A stretch of 64,000 bases of DNA from Streptococcus suis 10581 (GTDB taxonomy: Bacteria > Bacillota > Bacilli > Lactobacillales > Streptococcaceae): the NCBI GenBank assembly GCA_000440235.1, contig ALKQ01000002.1:1-64000 (forward strand). The letters are read 5' to 3'. The first letter of the stretch is position 1; each line of letters begins with the position of its first letter. Under the pieces are notes generated by a model that worked only from the letters and a program-made list of their open reading frames with translations, ran no database searches and was not told where the DNA came from. The translations under genes were made by a program, and so were the position numbers. Positions 1 through 8,446 of the stretch are shown piece by piece.

Positions 1-103
1 TTATTTCTTTGTCTCAGTCTAATTTCCAGTTTTTAAGACAGACTAGAACTTACTTTGGGAATTTAGCATTTGTTATTAGTCACAAACAGTCACTAGATTT
101 TTC

Positions 104-132
104 TTGACTTTCAGCTTTTTTTTCGGTACAAT
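104..132 (+). promoter_or_regulatory. Promoter of tRNA-Cys
   Basis: A -35 TTGACT (104-109) and a -10 TACAAT (127-132) are separated by 17 bp. Initiation would fall near 139, a few bases before the mature tRNA. The rest of 1-144 shows no open reading frame or other feature. Confidence 0.8.
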
Positions 133-144
133 ATTCTTTGTTAT

Positions 145-215
145 GGCGGTATAGCCAAGTGGTAAGGCACGGCTCTGCAAAAGCTTGATCGTCGGTTCAA
201 ATCCGTCTACCGCCT
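145..215 (+). tRNA. tRNA-Cys (GCA)
   Basis: A 71-nt cloverleaf with acceptor arm GGCGGTA paired to TACCGCC, discriminator T, T-loop GGTTCAAATCC and anticodon GCA in the loop CTGCAAA. Its 3' end from 196 is the core of the phage att repeat. The copy here is complete, so integration restores a functional tRNA. The 3' fragment is repeated at 36231-36250 on the far side of the prophage. Confidence 0.95.
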
Positions 216-276
216 TTATTATAGGATTTTATCCAAATTTATACAAGTCAAAAGCCCGATTTTTCGGGCTTTTTTT
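196..276 (+). repeat. attL (tRNA-Cys side)
   Basis: The first 31 bp (196-226) are identical to 36231-36261. Identity then continues with two mismatches and one T-run length difference through a terminator hairpin to 276. The crossover must lie inside the identical 31 bp, which covers the tRNA T-arm and acceptor 3' strand. Confidence 0.9.
251..276 (+). terminator. tRNA-Cys terminator (attL copy)
   Basis: The stem AAAGCCCGA / TCGGGCTTT is followed by a T-run. The same hairpin occurs after attR at 36285-36310, so each att site carries a terminator that isolates the prophage from host transcription. Confidence 0.85.
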
Positions 277-316
277 GATTTTTCATTCGGTTAAATTCGG
301 TTAAGTTTGGTAAAGT

Positions 317-338
317 TGGTGGGCAAATGGTGGGCAAA
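317..338 (+). repeat. Putative integrase arm-type sites (left arm)
   Basis: Two exact head-to-tail copies of the 11-mer TGGTGGGCAAA lie about 90 bp inside attL. A near-identical pair lies just inside attR at 36180-36201. The integrase has an N-terminal region that looks like an arm-binding domain. The paired 11-mers at both phage ends therefore fit arm-type binding sites. Confidence 0.55.
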
Positions 339-400
339 TTTCTATCTACAAACTAAAGGCGAAAAATATAAAAGAAATCGAAAAAAGTTTGTAAAAATAC

Positions 401-429
401 TTGGCTACTATTATAAATAATAGTATAAT
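401..429 (+). promoter_or_regulatory. Promoter with palindrome for phage mini-operon
   Basis: A -35 TTGGCT (401-406), a 17-bp spacer and a perfect -10 TATAAT (424-429). The spacer contains the palindrome CTATTAT-AA-ATAATAG (408-423), a possible operator. It faces the three small + strand genes at 490-952, so these are probably transcribed in the lysogen independently of the leftward late operon. Confidence 0.7.
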
Positions 430-436
430 AGATACA

Positions 437-459
437 TAAGGTAAGGGGAGGTTACCTTA
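437..459 (+). promoter_or_regulatory. 5' leader hairpin
   Basis: TAAGGTAA (437-444) and TTACCTTA (452-459) form a perfect 8-bp stem that displays the purine-rich loop GGGGAGG in the transcript from the 401-429 promoter. It lies 30 nt upstream of the first start codon. Role unknown. Confidence 0.45.
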
Positions 460-489
460 GACAAGGAAACTAACAGAAAGGAGTACTAA

Positions 490-600
490 ATGTTTAGGTA
501 CTTAAAAAAGCCAATCAAGATAAAGAATAATAAAGTAGTCGTCAAACTCAATCTTATCATTCTAACTCTTGAATGGCACTTCGAATTGGATAGTGAGTAA
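490..600 (+). CDS. Small phage protein, 36 aa
   Basis: ATG 490 is preceded by the ribosome binding site AGAAAGGAG at good spacing. The 36-residue product is basic at the N-terminus, with a hydrophobic stretch VVVKLNLIILTLEW and an acidic end. No family recognised. It is the first gene of the + strand mini-operon downstream of the lysin. Its stop codon lies in the loop of a perfect 9-bp hairpin (588-609), and a second hairpin (609-624) follows. Confidence 0.6.
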   Translation: MFRYLKKPIKIKNNKVVVKLNLIILTLEWHFELDSE

Positions 601-624
601 TCACTATCCACCCCTTCGGGGGTG
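588..624 (+). promoter_or_regulatory. Two adjacent RNA hairpins over a stop codon
   Basis: GGATAGTGA (588-596) pairs perfectly with TCACTATCC (601-609), leaving the stop codon TAA in the loop. CACCCC (609-614) then pairs with GGGGTG (619-624) around a TTCG tetraloop. No T-run follows, so this is more likely an RNA-stabilising or translation-control structure than a terminator. Confidence 0.5.
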
Positions 625-649
625 TACTTAAATATTATCAAAAAATGCT

Positions 650-751
650 ATGAAAGTAAAATACAAAGTAAACAAACATGGTTTTGACTGGAAAGCCTTC
701 TTGGTGTGGTCATTGCTGATTGCATTGCTACTCTGGTTGGTTTTCAAATAA
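650..751 (+). CDS. Small single-pass membrane protein, 33 aa
   Basis: An ATG-started frame of 33 residues with a basic N-terminus (MKVKYKVNKHGFDWK) and one transmembrane segment (about residues 17-32, AFLVWSLLIALLLWLVF). The ribosome binding site is poor, so expression may depend on coupling or on the hairpins just upstream. It lies between two other tiny genes in the same orientation. Function unknown; location and topology suggest a lysogenic-conversion or exclusion peptide. Confidence 0.5.
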   Translation: MKVKYKVNKHGFDWKAFLVWSLLIALLLWLVFK

Positions 752-760
752 GGAGTATCT

Positions 761-952
761 ATGATCCAAGTATTATCCAAAGAAGAAATGATGAACTTCT
801 TCCAGACACATTCGCGCTATCAAATTGCACAAGCCACAGGCATTTCAGAGCAAACCTTGGCAAACTATGTCAAAGGTCGAACTGACATTGGCGGCATGTC
901 TTTTGATAAAGTTATCAAGATAACAGAATACTATAATAGTCTAAAAAAATAA
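761..952 (+). CDS. Small HTH protein, 63 aa
   Basis: ATG 761 follows GGAG at 7-nt spacing. Residues 16-40 (HSRYQIAQATGISEQTLANY) read as a helix-turn-helix of the Cro/XRE type, followed by KGRTD and a short C-terminal helix. It is the last gene of the lysin-distal + strand operon and ends just before a terminator. It may regulate its own promoter, which carries a palindrome in the spacer. Confidence 0.7.
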   Translation: MIQVLSKEEMMNFFQTHSRYQIAQATGISEQTLANYVKGRTDIGGMSFDKVIKITEYYNSLKK

Positions 953-974
953 AGTCCGTTATAACACAAAACAA

Positions 975-1003
975 GCCCCCAGCAATCGCTGAGGGGTTTT
1001 GCT
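975..1003 (+). terminator. Terminator of the mini-operon
   Basis: CCCC-CAGC and GCTG-A-GGGG pair around AATC and are followed by TTTT. It lies 23 bp after the HTH gene stop. Confidence 0.7.
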
Positions 1004-1116
1004 ATTCTCTCATTTTGCCCATTTTGTCAAAAAAAGAAATCAATTCCGGCAACCATTATTGACAAAATGGCTATTTTTGAACGAAGAGACTACTGTACTT
1101 TACTGTGTTTTGGGCA

Positions 1117-1142
1117 AACAAAAAAGCCCAGCAAACGCTGGG
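1117..1142 (-). terminator. Terminator of the late operon
   Basis: Read on the - strand, CCCAGC pairs with GCTGGG around a 4-nt loop and is followed by CTTTTTTG. It lies just after the lysin stop and ends the leftward late transcript opposite the mini-operon terminator. Confidence 0.8.
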
Positions 1143-1151
1143 GTGAAAATA

Positions 1152-1871
1152 CTATTTAAACGTACCGTAAGGCACCACGTTGCGCCGATTTGACTCCTCG
1201 CCTGCTGCTACATAGCGACGTACACCGCTACGGCTAATATACGATACCCAAATGTATCCATCGGCAATATAGACCGAATCATAATTAAACTGCTCGCCAT
1301 GCGTGTACGTTGCCACAACTTTACCGTCTAGACCAGGCTTGTCTCGGACATTGAGTAGAGATGCTTTAACGGTCATTGTCCCCTTCTCGTCTTTAATCTT
1401 ACCAAGATTGCCACTGCTTGCCTGTGTTACCACTGCAGTAGAGTCGCTGTAAGGTGGATAAAACCAGCCGACAAGGTTGCTGATTTGCTGGCTAGCATAT
1501 TGAGCAGGACCACCGACAGACAGATTACCAACAAGATTTTGCTCGATTGTCTGGACAGTATTGCCACTAACACCGATAATCAGACCAGTATGCCCATAGT
1601 TGATACCGTCGTTAGCCCAGTAGTTTTTGACAAAGATGGCCCCTGGACGTGGACGTTCTGAAGTAGGCATGTAATGCACATCAAAGCCGTGTTGCTTGGC
1701 TGACTTTATCAAATCAATGGCATTGCCCCACAAAGGCTTGCCGAAGAATTTTCCGCAAATCCAGTTAGGTAGGTCTACACACTGCTTACCGTACCAACCA
1801 TCATAGTCTACACCTTGTCCACGGTTGGCTAGGTCTTTGGCAAAATTAACTACTTCATTTACTGTTGTCAT
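1152..1871 (-). CDS. Endolysin, CHAP amidase/endopeptidase with SH3b domain
   Basis: Peptidoglycan hydrolase that releases phage progeny. The N-terminal CHAP domain (about residues 1-140) shows the catalytic Cys in GWYGKQCVDLPNW, His in INYGHTGLIIGV and the following IEQN. The C-terminal SH3-type wall-binding domain (about 165-235) contains ASLLNVRDKPG and GYIWVSYI. ATG 1871 is preceded by GGAAGGGAG and is preferred over an upstream start that lacks a binding site. This gives 239 aa. The start overlaps the holin gene end by 17 bp, as is usual for a holin-lysin pair. Confidence 0.93.
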   Translation of the reverse strand: MTTVNEVVNFAKDLANRGQGVDYDGWYGKQCVDLPNWICGKFFGKPLWGNAIDLIKSAKQHGFDVHYMPTSERPRPGAIFVKNYWANDGINYGHTGLIIGVSGNTVQTIEQNLVGNLSVGGPAQYASQQISNLVGWFYPPYSDSTAVVTQASSGNLGKIKDEKGTMTVKASLLNVRDKPGLDGKVVATYTHGEQFNYDSVYIADGYIWVSYISRSGVRRYVAAGEESNRRNVVPYGTFK

Positions 1872-2205
1872 TTTCTTCTCCCTTCCAACTATCATTCATC
1901 TGTTTTACAGCTGATTCAATAAAGGTTTCCAACTGTGTTTCGGTCATGTAAATGTTGTATTTGGCAAGCTGGCTATTTATACGACGCTTAGCCATGTCTA
2001 ACTTATCGACGTGCTTATCTTGGTCTAATTTGGTAATCTGTTCAACTGCGTTAACGGCATTCCGTGCCAAAATCTCTGTGATTTCAATGGCTCGTTTACC
2101 GCCTTTGGCAATCAGATACTTCTTGATTTCGTGGATTATTACACCAGCAACAATGCCGAAAATCCCAGTTGCTGTGCCTAAAATAAGCTCTGTTAAATGA
2201 TTCAT
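1855..2205 (-). CDS. Holin, LLH family
   Basis: A 116-residue protein with one N-terminal transmembrane segment (LILGTATGIFGIVAGVIIHEI, split by no charges) and a long charged, helical cytoplasmic tail. This architecture matches LLH-type phage holins, which time membrane permeabilisation and let the endolysin out. It sits directly upstream of and overlaps the lysin gene. Confidence 0.8.
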   Translation of the reverse strand: MNHLTELILGTATGIFGIVAGVIIHEIKKYLIAKGGKRAIEITEILARNAVNAVEQITKLDQDKHVDKLDMAKRRINSQLAKYNIYMTETQLETFIESAVKQMNDSWKGEENDNSK

Positions 2206-2206
2206 T

Positions 2207-2632
2207 CTACCCCTCCTTCATAGGCAATTGAATATAGATTTGATACATGGTTTCAATCTCGCCATTGCCGCCCAAAATCTTGTAACTATCAAAGAGTTTG
2301 GCAATCTCACGGCGTTCCTCAAGTGTTGTCCAGCCACGGGCAATCGCTGCGTCCAAATCCTTGTAAAGTGTATAACGACGGCTACTTCTACCGCTGTTTT
2401 TCAAAGTGTCCATTTCCTCTTGGACAGCGACCAAACTGACTTGGTTGTCATCGGCGACTCTTTTTAAGTTGGACACATCATCCTTGATGTCTTCCATACC
2501 CTGTTTAAGCTCGCCAAACTGAGCCTTATTGAGGTTGTTAGACCGTGCTGCAAGATAGCCAAAGCCACCAGTTGCGATGACACCAATAGTAGGCGCCACC
2601 GCTCCGATGATGTGCAAAATTTCGTTAGGCAT
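2207..2632 (-). CDS. Phage membrane protein, possible holin accessory
   Basis: 141 residues: an N-terminal hydrophobic segment (about residues 5-27, IIGAVAPTIGVIATGGFGYL), a predicted coiled coil (35-75) and a soluble C-terminal part. It is 1 bp upstream of the holin gene. Streptococcal phages often carry such a second small membrane protein in the lysis module. The exact family is not recognised. Confidence 0.6.
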   Translation of the reverse strand: MPNEILHIIGAVAPTIGVIATGGFGYLAARSNNLNKAQFGELKQGMEDIKDDVSNLKRVADDNQVSLVAVQEEMDTLKNSGRSSRRYTLYKDLDAAIARGWTTLEERREIAKLFDSYKILGGNGEIETMYQIYIQLPMKEG

Positions 2633-2635
2633 AGG

Positions 2636-2986
2636 CTAGACCTCGTTTGATTCTGCCCCTTGTGGGTCTGTCCAGTCTGGATTTCCGTTTTCATCAAATT
2701 TCATAATCCAATATTCCTCATTGAGCATGTCGGCAATATTAATTGTCGCAGCGGTCCCGCCCCATTGGTTAAAAGCCCAGATAGTTTCCACGTCCACAAA
2801 CTTGCGACGACCGTTTACGATTGCAGGACGTTTCTGCACGTCACGGTACATATAGAAGTCTTGTGTCGCTGACTTACAACGGATAAATTCTCCGTGCTCT
2901 TTCATGTAGACGAGTGCAGTCGCAAGGTCAAATGGTTCTGTAATAGTTGATAAGTCGAGTAAAGTATTTTTAGTAGTTTCAGTCAT
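2636..2986 (-). CDS. Phage hypothetical protein, DUF2829-like character
   Basis: 116 residues, soluble. The pattern of an opening FDLATALVYMKEHGEFIRC segment, a central beta-rich part and a closing NIADMLNEEYWIMKF resembles DUF2829 proteins. Some of these (Tad2) bind the signalling nucleotide of Thoeris defence. The resemblance is by eye only. It could equally be a tail-associated protein, since it lies between the tail fibre and lysis genes. Confidence 0.55.
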   Translation of the reverse strand: MTETTKNTLLDLSTITEPFDLATALVYMKEHGEFIRCKSATQDFYMYRDVQKRPAIVNGRRKFVDVETIWAFNQWGGTAATINIADMLNEEYWIMKFDENGNPDWTDPQGAESNEV

Positions 2987-2988
2987 GA

Positions 2989-3225
2989 TTATTCTCCTTC
3001 TTGTTCAATAATTTCTGGTTTGGTTTGTTCATCGAGTAGAGCTTCCAGTTCGGATACTCGTGCTTGAAGCTCTGCATTTTGCTGAGTGAGTACCTTATTG
3101 CTCTGTTCAGCATCTGTCAGCTGGATAGCCAATAAGTTTTTTGTGGTTGATTCACTAGTCAACTGTTCTGTCAAACCATTGATGGTCAAGCGTAAAGCCT
3201 GAATAAGTTGTTGTTCTGAGTTCAT
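2989..3225 (-). CDS. Small coiled-coil phage protein
   Basis: 78 residues, almost entirely heptad-rich (for example LTQQNAELQARVSELEALL). ATG 3225 follows AAGGAG at good spacing, so the ten-residue upstream extension is not used. It lies between the tail fibre and lysis genes; role unknown, perhaps structural or chaperone. Confidence 0.65.
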   Translation of the reverse strand: MNSEQQLIQALRLTINGLTEQLTSESTTKNLLAIQLTDAEQSNKVLTQQNAELQARVSELEALLDEQTKPEIIEQEGE

Positions 3226-3236
3226 CTGATTCTCCT

Positions 3237-6200
3237 TTATTTGATTGTATCCCAAGTCAAGATGACATCACCCCGACCAGTGATATTAATGAGATGCTTA
3301 AAGTTTTGGTTAAATTGTTGCAGCACATCCATCAGACTGACATAGTTGCTCGCATTCCTGAATAGCTGAACATCTCCAATACTCAACCGTGAGCTAGGCC
3401 TATCGCCTGCATTGTGAGCATCAATCGACAGCTTACCAGGCAAGGTATTAACATCCCAGCCGTCTGGATTTTCATATGCTGAACTTGCTAGTCGGATATC
3501 ATCTCCAACCAAGTCCAATGAGTCTATATTAGAGCCGTTCCAGGCACGAATACCGACGAAACCGCCATCATTTGATGATTCTGAATTCCATCTGTTTGAG
3601 CCAATTACAGTAACCCCCGCATTCCCCTTGCCAGCAACCGTACCAGTTGCGAATTTGACAAACTGGGTAGGATAGCCACTCAAAACACGTTTGAGGGCTG
3701 CTTGGTCGGTATAGTACAGAATTTGGCCAGCGTTCAAATTGACTTCCATAGCCCTATTAGTTGCGGTCAGGATTCCGCCTGAAATCTTACTTGCCGACAA
3801 TGTGACAGCTTGAACCCGAGTGGTAAAAACTGACTTGGCAAAAAGCTGTCTCAAGTAGGCATCATTGGCCATTAGCTTGTCAAAAAATGCCTGGTCCACC
3901 TTCAGTTTGTCGGCTGTGATAGCCTGCGAGCCGATGACGGTGGCATTAAGCTTGGCAAATGTACCGTCTGCAACAAATAGCGTGCCGAATTTACCATCGA
4001 TAGCCTGAATTTCATCCGCCAAGGTCTTGCCCTTTAAACGTATTTTAGCCGCTTCAAGCAAGAATTGAGCGGATGACAGGTTGGCTTGCGATAAGATATC
4101 ACCAGAACTGTTCAGATTCTTAACAGCATAAGACCCAGCAAGTGTGCTGACCTGTGTTTTAAGCCCGTTAGCACCAGACACCTCTTGGACCAGCCCATTA
4201 GCCGTCTGAGTAACCTTGCTGACATTATCGAGGATACTTCCAGTCGTGCCGACCGCCCCGATAGTACGTGTGTGGCTGTCGACTGTGTCGCTGACATTGT
4301 GTAGAGCTGTGACAGTGGCAAGGTCTTCCAGAGCTGGTGACCAATCATTTACAATAGCTCCAGTTTCAATCTGTGGGTGCCAATAGTAAAAATCTAATTG
4401 ACCGGTCCCTGACTGCCGAAAATCAATCTGCAAGTAGCTAGTGCCAGTACCAACACCAAATATAACCACTCTCTTAGTTTCGCCTGTCGCAATATCAATT
4501 GTCTTGCGCAAGTTATTTGATATCTGGAAAGGTGCGCCTGTGTTTTTGATATAGATGCTGTGCACGTATTTAACGCCACTAATTGATTTGTAAGCTGATC
4601 GTCCAGTATTTAGGTAGCAAAAAACATTATCGCTACCTTTAGTTCCTTGTACCCTGACAGCATCAGTTGCCTGCCACTCTTGCACGCTTTGGTTTTTGGT
4701 AAAGATAAGGCTAGCTTGTTGGTAAGGCGTCGGTAATCTAGTCATGCTTCCGATGATTAGGTTAGTGCCACCGTTTTCGGTCGGTATCAACGCCTTAGTC
4801 TCGCTAATCGTCCGACTGAAACTATCCGCAGTCTCTTTGACAAGATTTTGCACAGTCGTCGATAGAGCATACGGTTGCAGAGAACTACTTGTAATATAAC
4901 CACGCCCTGTAATGTTGTTATCAACTTGTGACTTGGTCTGATATCCCTTATCAGTGATTGCTTTATCAACCTGTGTACTTGTCAGACGTTTGCTAATCTC
5001 TTGTGCATTTTGAGTGATTTTGGCACTTGCAGTGTTGATTTTCCCATCAAGCGTCTGTGTACTTGAGGTCAATTCTTCCAACTTCCCATCAACTGTATTT
5101 TGATAAGTCGCTAGGTTTTGCTTGGCATTGTCTGCGGTAGACTTAATCTCGTTGAGTTTTAGTGTTGTTCCACGGACATTTTCGTCATAGGTAGACTTGG
5201 CCACATAGTTAGTAGCAATCGCGGCACGCTCGGCAGATAACTGTTTGGCAGTTTCAGTCCGACTGGCCGTCAGATATTGGTTGGCTCGTGTGCCTTCCGC
5301 ATCTTTGTACGTTTCGAGGCTCTCTAGTCGAGTATTGATTGCATCAGCCGTCTGCTGGGCGTAGGTCTTAGCTTCGACAGCCTTGCCATCTGCCAGTTGG
5401 ATTTGACGAGACAACTCTGCGCTAGATTCCTCAGCAGTGCGCTTGTATGTTGCGATTTCTGAGTGGATATCTTCAGGGGCCTCGATGTAGTTTGATGCCA
5501 AGCTTCCGTTTTCAAGTTGATAGCCTGCTACACTAAAGCCACCCGTATCAGCATCCAGAATAGCAAATCGAGGTCTTAGCATTCCTGACCGAGTAACTTT
5601 AAAAGTGATTGTAAACCGCTGGAAGCTATCTCCAACATTACGTATTAAAGTCTCACGAGGTGCATCTGCAGTCGCATACTGTGTATTATTCGAGTCATAC
5701 AAGTAAAAATATACTGTCCCGAGATTCTCTTTTTTGATGTAGGCGCTAAAAGTATATATTTCCCCAGCTTGGACCATAATCCTACCCAGAGGTGATGCTT
5801 TTTTCCCACTAACCCATGTGAGTATACCTGCACCTTTGTAAAGCGATTCCTCTAATTGCCACGTACCCTCTTTTTCCCAATGTGACCCGGTAAATGTTTT
5901 GGAGCCTGGAATCAAATTCCTGCCACCAACCCTTAAACTCTCAAACCGCTCCGTCACGCCGTCGATTCCACTCTGCAAGTCAGCAGTCTTACGATTGATA
6001 CTATCAATCTGTCCTGTCTGGGTATTGACAGTCTGCGTCAGAGCCTCATATTGGGTCCTGGTTTGGCTCAGAGTGTCTTCTACGGTCTTGGTTCGACTGG
6101 TAACATTAGTGATGTCTCCAGTTGCTTTAGATACGGTTTTAGACAGTTCTGCGACTGTTAACCTCGTGCCATCTGCCAAAGTCTCGACTGTCGACACACG

Positions 6201-7769
6201 ATTGGTCAAAGCCGTCTGTGCTCGTGCTTGTGCCAAAATCTTGCTAGCTTGCAAGTTGAGGTCGTTTCGCAAAGCTGTAGCACTCGCTTGACTATCCCTA
6301 GCCTTTTGGTCTGCACTAGCGATTGCCGTCTGCAGTTCGGACTTGGCAGTGTTTAAGGCTTGACTGACCGTCGCAACCTGCGCCCTTGCATCTGCGATAG
6401 CTTCGTTTTTAAACTGCAACGCTTGCGTAATAGCACTAGCCGCATCCGATTTGGCTTGGTTGGCAAGCGATTCGACAGATTGAGTCTTGGACAAAATATC
6501 TGCGACCTGTCTGTCGTGTTCCTGTGCCTGGGATTGCATGGATTGTTCGACTTGGGCGATTTCAGTATCAATACTTCTCTTGATATTGTCTGCATGCCTC
6601 TCAGCCTCCGCCTTTGACTGCTCGATACCGTCGTTGATTTCCTCGACTCGCTTTTCAAATTCGGCGTCGAAATGACGGTTTGCATTATCAATCTCCTTCT
6701 GCAGTTTCTGTTCAAAGGATGCTGACAATCTTCCAGTTGCTTTGTCAACACTGCCAGCGACCATGCTTGCCACTGTAGACTTGACAGATTGCGACACCTT
6801 ACCAAATCCTATGGATTTCAATCGCTTGGACATCGGTGCAAAATGGTAGCTAGTAATTTTCAAACGCAAATCAACATCGAATCGCTCGTGGAATACACTT
6901 ACCGTGTCGAACATCTTAACAGATACATCAGACTTGCCTTTGACATCCAGATTGATAGAGTTTTCTACCAAATCACAAAGAGTTGAGCCAAAATACCTCT
7001 GCCCATAAGCTAAAAGGCTAGCTTCATCTGTTACATCTTGGTCATTGACCTCAATGTCGGCTTCGTATATTTGACGATATTGCCCAATCAACGGACTGTC
7101 CACTGTCACAGCAATAACACGGTCTGCCTCACCCTCAGACTGTCCTTGGATTGTCTTTTTGAGATGCAGTCGTGTCTTTAAGTTGTTAATGTTCTCAGAT
7201 TCTTCGTAGCTACTGAGATTCTTTTTGTACATGAACAGTGACTCGTTCTCGATACCGCCATTTTTTAACAACTTGACCTGGTACTTATCTCGTACCAAGT
7301 CACCACCCCATTGACCAAGAATAGAGTGTTTCTCTTTTACTAAAGCATCCATTACAGATACATTGAACTCATTAAACGTATGACGGTCTAAAATGTCACT
7401 AAAAAACGTAAATGGACATGGTCGCTTAACGCTACCTGCCAAAGCAGTCATAACCGTCTGCCCTGGAACCCTGTCAACCGAGATGGAGTTGATAGAGTAG
7501 TAATTCAATAGAGTTGCAACCTGCTTAGCATAGACCTGCACATAGCCGTTGGCTTTCTTTACTTCAAAAATGAAAAACTCTTGCTCGCCGTGCAGATCAT
7601 CAGCCAGCAGAAAGACTTCTCGTCTAAGTAGATTCCACTTCCCGTCAGTCAAGGGAAATTTAAAGGAAAGTTGGTAGGTACTATTGGCTTCCTGCACGAT
7701 GTCATCATCATAAGCAAGATTGAGCGGGATGTTCCCGTCTTTAAGATAGATCAAACCTTGTACCTCCAA
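3237..7769 (-). CDS. Tail-associated lysin / receptor-binding tail fibre
   Basis: A 1510-residue tail tip protein. Residues 1-340 match the gp44/tail-endopeptidase type N-terminal region that binds the baseplate. About 350-610 is a long helical coiled-coil stalk with repeated Ala/Gln/Thr heptads. Two jelly-roll-like modules begin GGRNLIPGSK (about 615) and GGTNLIIGSM (about 1000), resembling carbohydrate-binding modules. The C-terminal part (1380 onwards) is glycine-rich and likely contacts the host. The start overlaps the Dit gene by 19 bp. It probably determines host range. Confidence 0.85.
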   Translation of the reverse strand: MEVQGLIYLKDGNIPLNLAYDDDIVQEANSTYQLSFKFPLTDGKWNLLRREVFLLADDLHGEQEFFIFEVKKANGYVQVYAKQVATLLNYYSINSISVDRVPGQTVMTALAGSVKRPCPFTFFSDILDRHTFNEFNVSVMDALVKEKHSILGQWGGDLVRDKYQVKLLKNGGIENESLFMYKKNLSSYEESENINNLKTRLHLKKTIQGQSEGEADRVIAVTVDSPLIGQYRQIYEADIEVNDQDVTDEASLLAYGQRYFGSTLCDLVENSINLDVKGKSDVSVKMFDTVSVFHERFDVDLRLKITSYHFAPMSKRLKSIGFGKVSQSVKSTVASMVAGSVDKATGRLSASFEQKLQKEIDNANRHFDAEFEKRVEEINDGIEQSKAEAERHADNIKRSIDTEIAQVEQSMQSQAQEHDRQVADILSKTQSVESLANQAKSDAASAITQALQFKNEAIADARAQVATVSQALNTAKSELQTAIASADQKARDSQASATALRNDLNLQASKILAQARAQTALTNRVSTVETLADGTRLTVAELSKTVSKATGDITNVTSRTKTVEDTLSQTRTQYEALTQTVNTQTGQIDSINRKTADLQSGIDGVTERFESLRVGGRNLIPGSKTFTGSHWEKEGTWQLEESLYKGAGILTWVSGKKASPLGRIMVQAGEIYTFSAYIKKENLGTVYFYLYDSNNTQYATADAPRETLIRNVGDSFQRFTITFKVTRSGMLRPRFAILDADTGGFSVAGYQLENGSLASNYIEAPEDIHSEIATYKRTAEESSAELSRQIQLADGKAVEAKTYAQQTADAINTRLESLETYKDAEGTRANQYLTASRTETAKQLSAERAAIATNYVAKSTYDENVRGTTLKLNEIKSTADNAKQNLATYQNTVDGKLEELTSSTQTLDGKINTASAKITQNAQEISKRLTSTQVDKAITDKGYQTKSQVDNNITGRGYITSSSLQPYALSTTVQNLVKETADSFSRTISETKALIPTENGGTNLIIGSMTRLPTPYQQASLIFTKNQSVQEWQATDAVRVQGTKGSDNVFCYLNTGRSAYKSISGVKYVHSIYIKNTGAPFQISNNLRKTIDIATGETKRVVIFGVGTGTSYLQIDFRQSGTGQLDFYYWHPQIETGAIVNDWSPALEDLATVTALHNVSDTVDSHTRTIGAVGTTGSILDNVSKVTQTANGLVQEVSGANGLKTQVSTLAGSYAVKNLNSSGDILSQANLSSAQFLLEAAKIRLKGKTLADEIQAIDGKFGTLFVADGTFAKLNATVIGSQAITADKLKVDQAFFDKLMANDAYLRQLFAKSVFTTRVQAVTLSASKISGGILTATNRAMEVNLNAGQILYYTDQAALKRVLSGYPTQFVKFATGTVAGKGNAGVTVIGSNRWNSESSNDGGFVGIRAWNGSNIDSLDLVGDDIRLASSAYENPDGWDVNTLPGKLSIDAHNAGDRPSSRLSIGDVQLFRNASNYVSLMDVLQQFNQNFKHLINITGRGDVILTWDTIK

Positions 7770-8446
7770 TTCCCTGTGATTGTTATTTTTGAGACCGTTC
7801 CACTTGTTGAAATACCGCTTCTTCCTACAGGTATCTCAAAAAACGGACCACGCTTGCGAATGGTGTTCTTTACAGCACCATTCTTGTCATAGATATTTTG
7901 TCGCTTATGCCGACAGTCAATGGTCGCTCGAGTATCCAATTCCAACTCCATCAATTGTTGCCCAATGGTCAAGGTCACCCGTCCCGAACCCTCTATGATG
8001 ATGATAGGCTCAGAATAGACCGTTCCAGGATTTTGAATTGAACCAGATGAAGTCAAAACGACATCAGCTGGATTTTTAACATAACGAAACGGATGCATAG
8101 ACACAGTAACTTCCACCTTCCAACGATGTGGCCCGAGTGGCATATAGCTACTAGACACCAAATCACAGTAGAAAAGGCTATCCCTCAGATAGCCGAATTC
8201 CACCGTATTATTTTCCGACTGAAAAACCTCAATCAAGCGCATAGCATCTGTCAAATGCCGTAGCGTGATGATAAATGTCCTGTTGTAGCCATCGTACGCA
8301 CCCTCGCTGACATGTAGTTGACCATTGGCACCAAAGACCTCGACTTGTTCAGACCTCTCAATCGACGCCTGGGCCTTACCAAAGTCAAGGACATGGCAAT
8401 CTGCAAGAGTGGAGGTGTTTAAATCATTGATTATCATATAATCCAT
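7751..8446 (-). CDS. Distal tail protein (Dit)
   Basis: 231 residues of the siphovirus tail-component family. The N-terminal part (MDYMIINDLNTSTLADCHV) and the segment VSEGAYDGYNRTFIITL are typical. Dit forms the hexameric hub linking the tail tube to the fibre. It follows the tape measure gene with a 1-bp overlap and precedes the tail fibre, the canonical siphophage order. Confidence 0.85.
   Translation of the reverse strand: MDYMIINDLNTSTLADCHVLDFGKAQASIERSEQVEVFGANGQLHVSEGAYDGYNRTFIITLRHLTDAMRLIEVFQSENNTVEFGYLRDSLFYCDLVSSSYMPLGPHRWKVEVTVSMHPFRYVKNPADVVLTSSGSIQNPGTVYSEPIIIIEGSGRVTLTIGQQLMELELDTRATIDCRHKRQNIYDKNGAVKNTIRKRGPFFEIPVGRSGISTSGTVSKITITGNWRYKV

Noticed and set aside
1..60. End of a leftward gene at the left edge
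   Set aside because: Stops occur in the possible frame within 20 codons.
999..1193. 64-codon + strand frame after the mini-operon
   Set aside because: It runs across the terminators of both convergent units and has no ribosome site.
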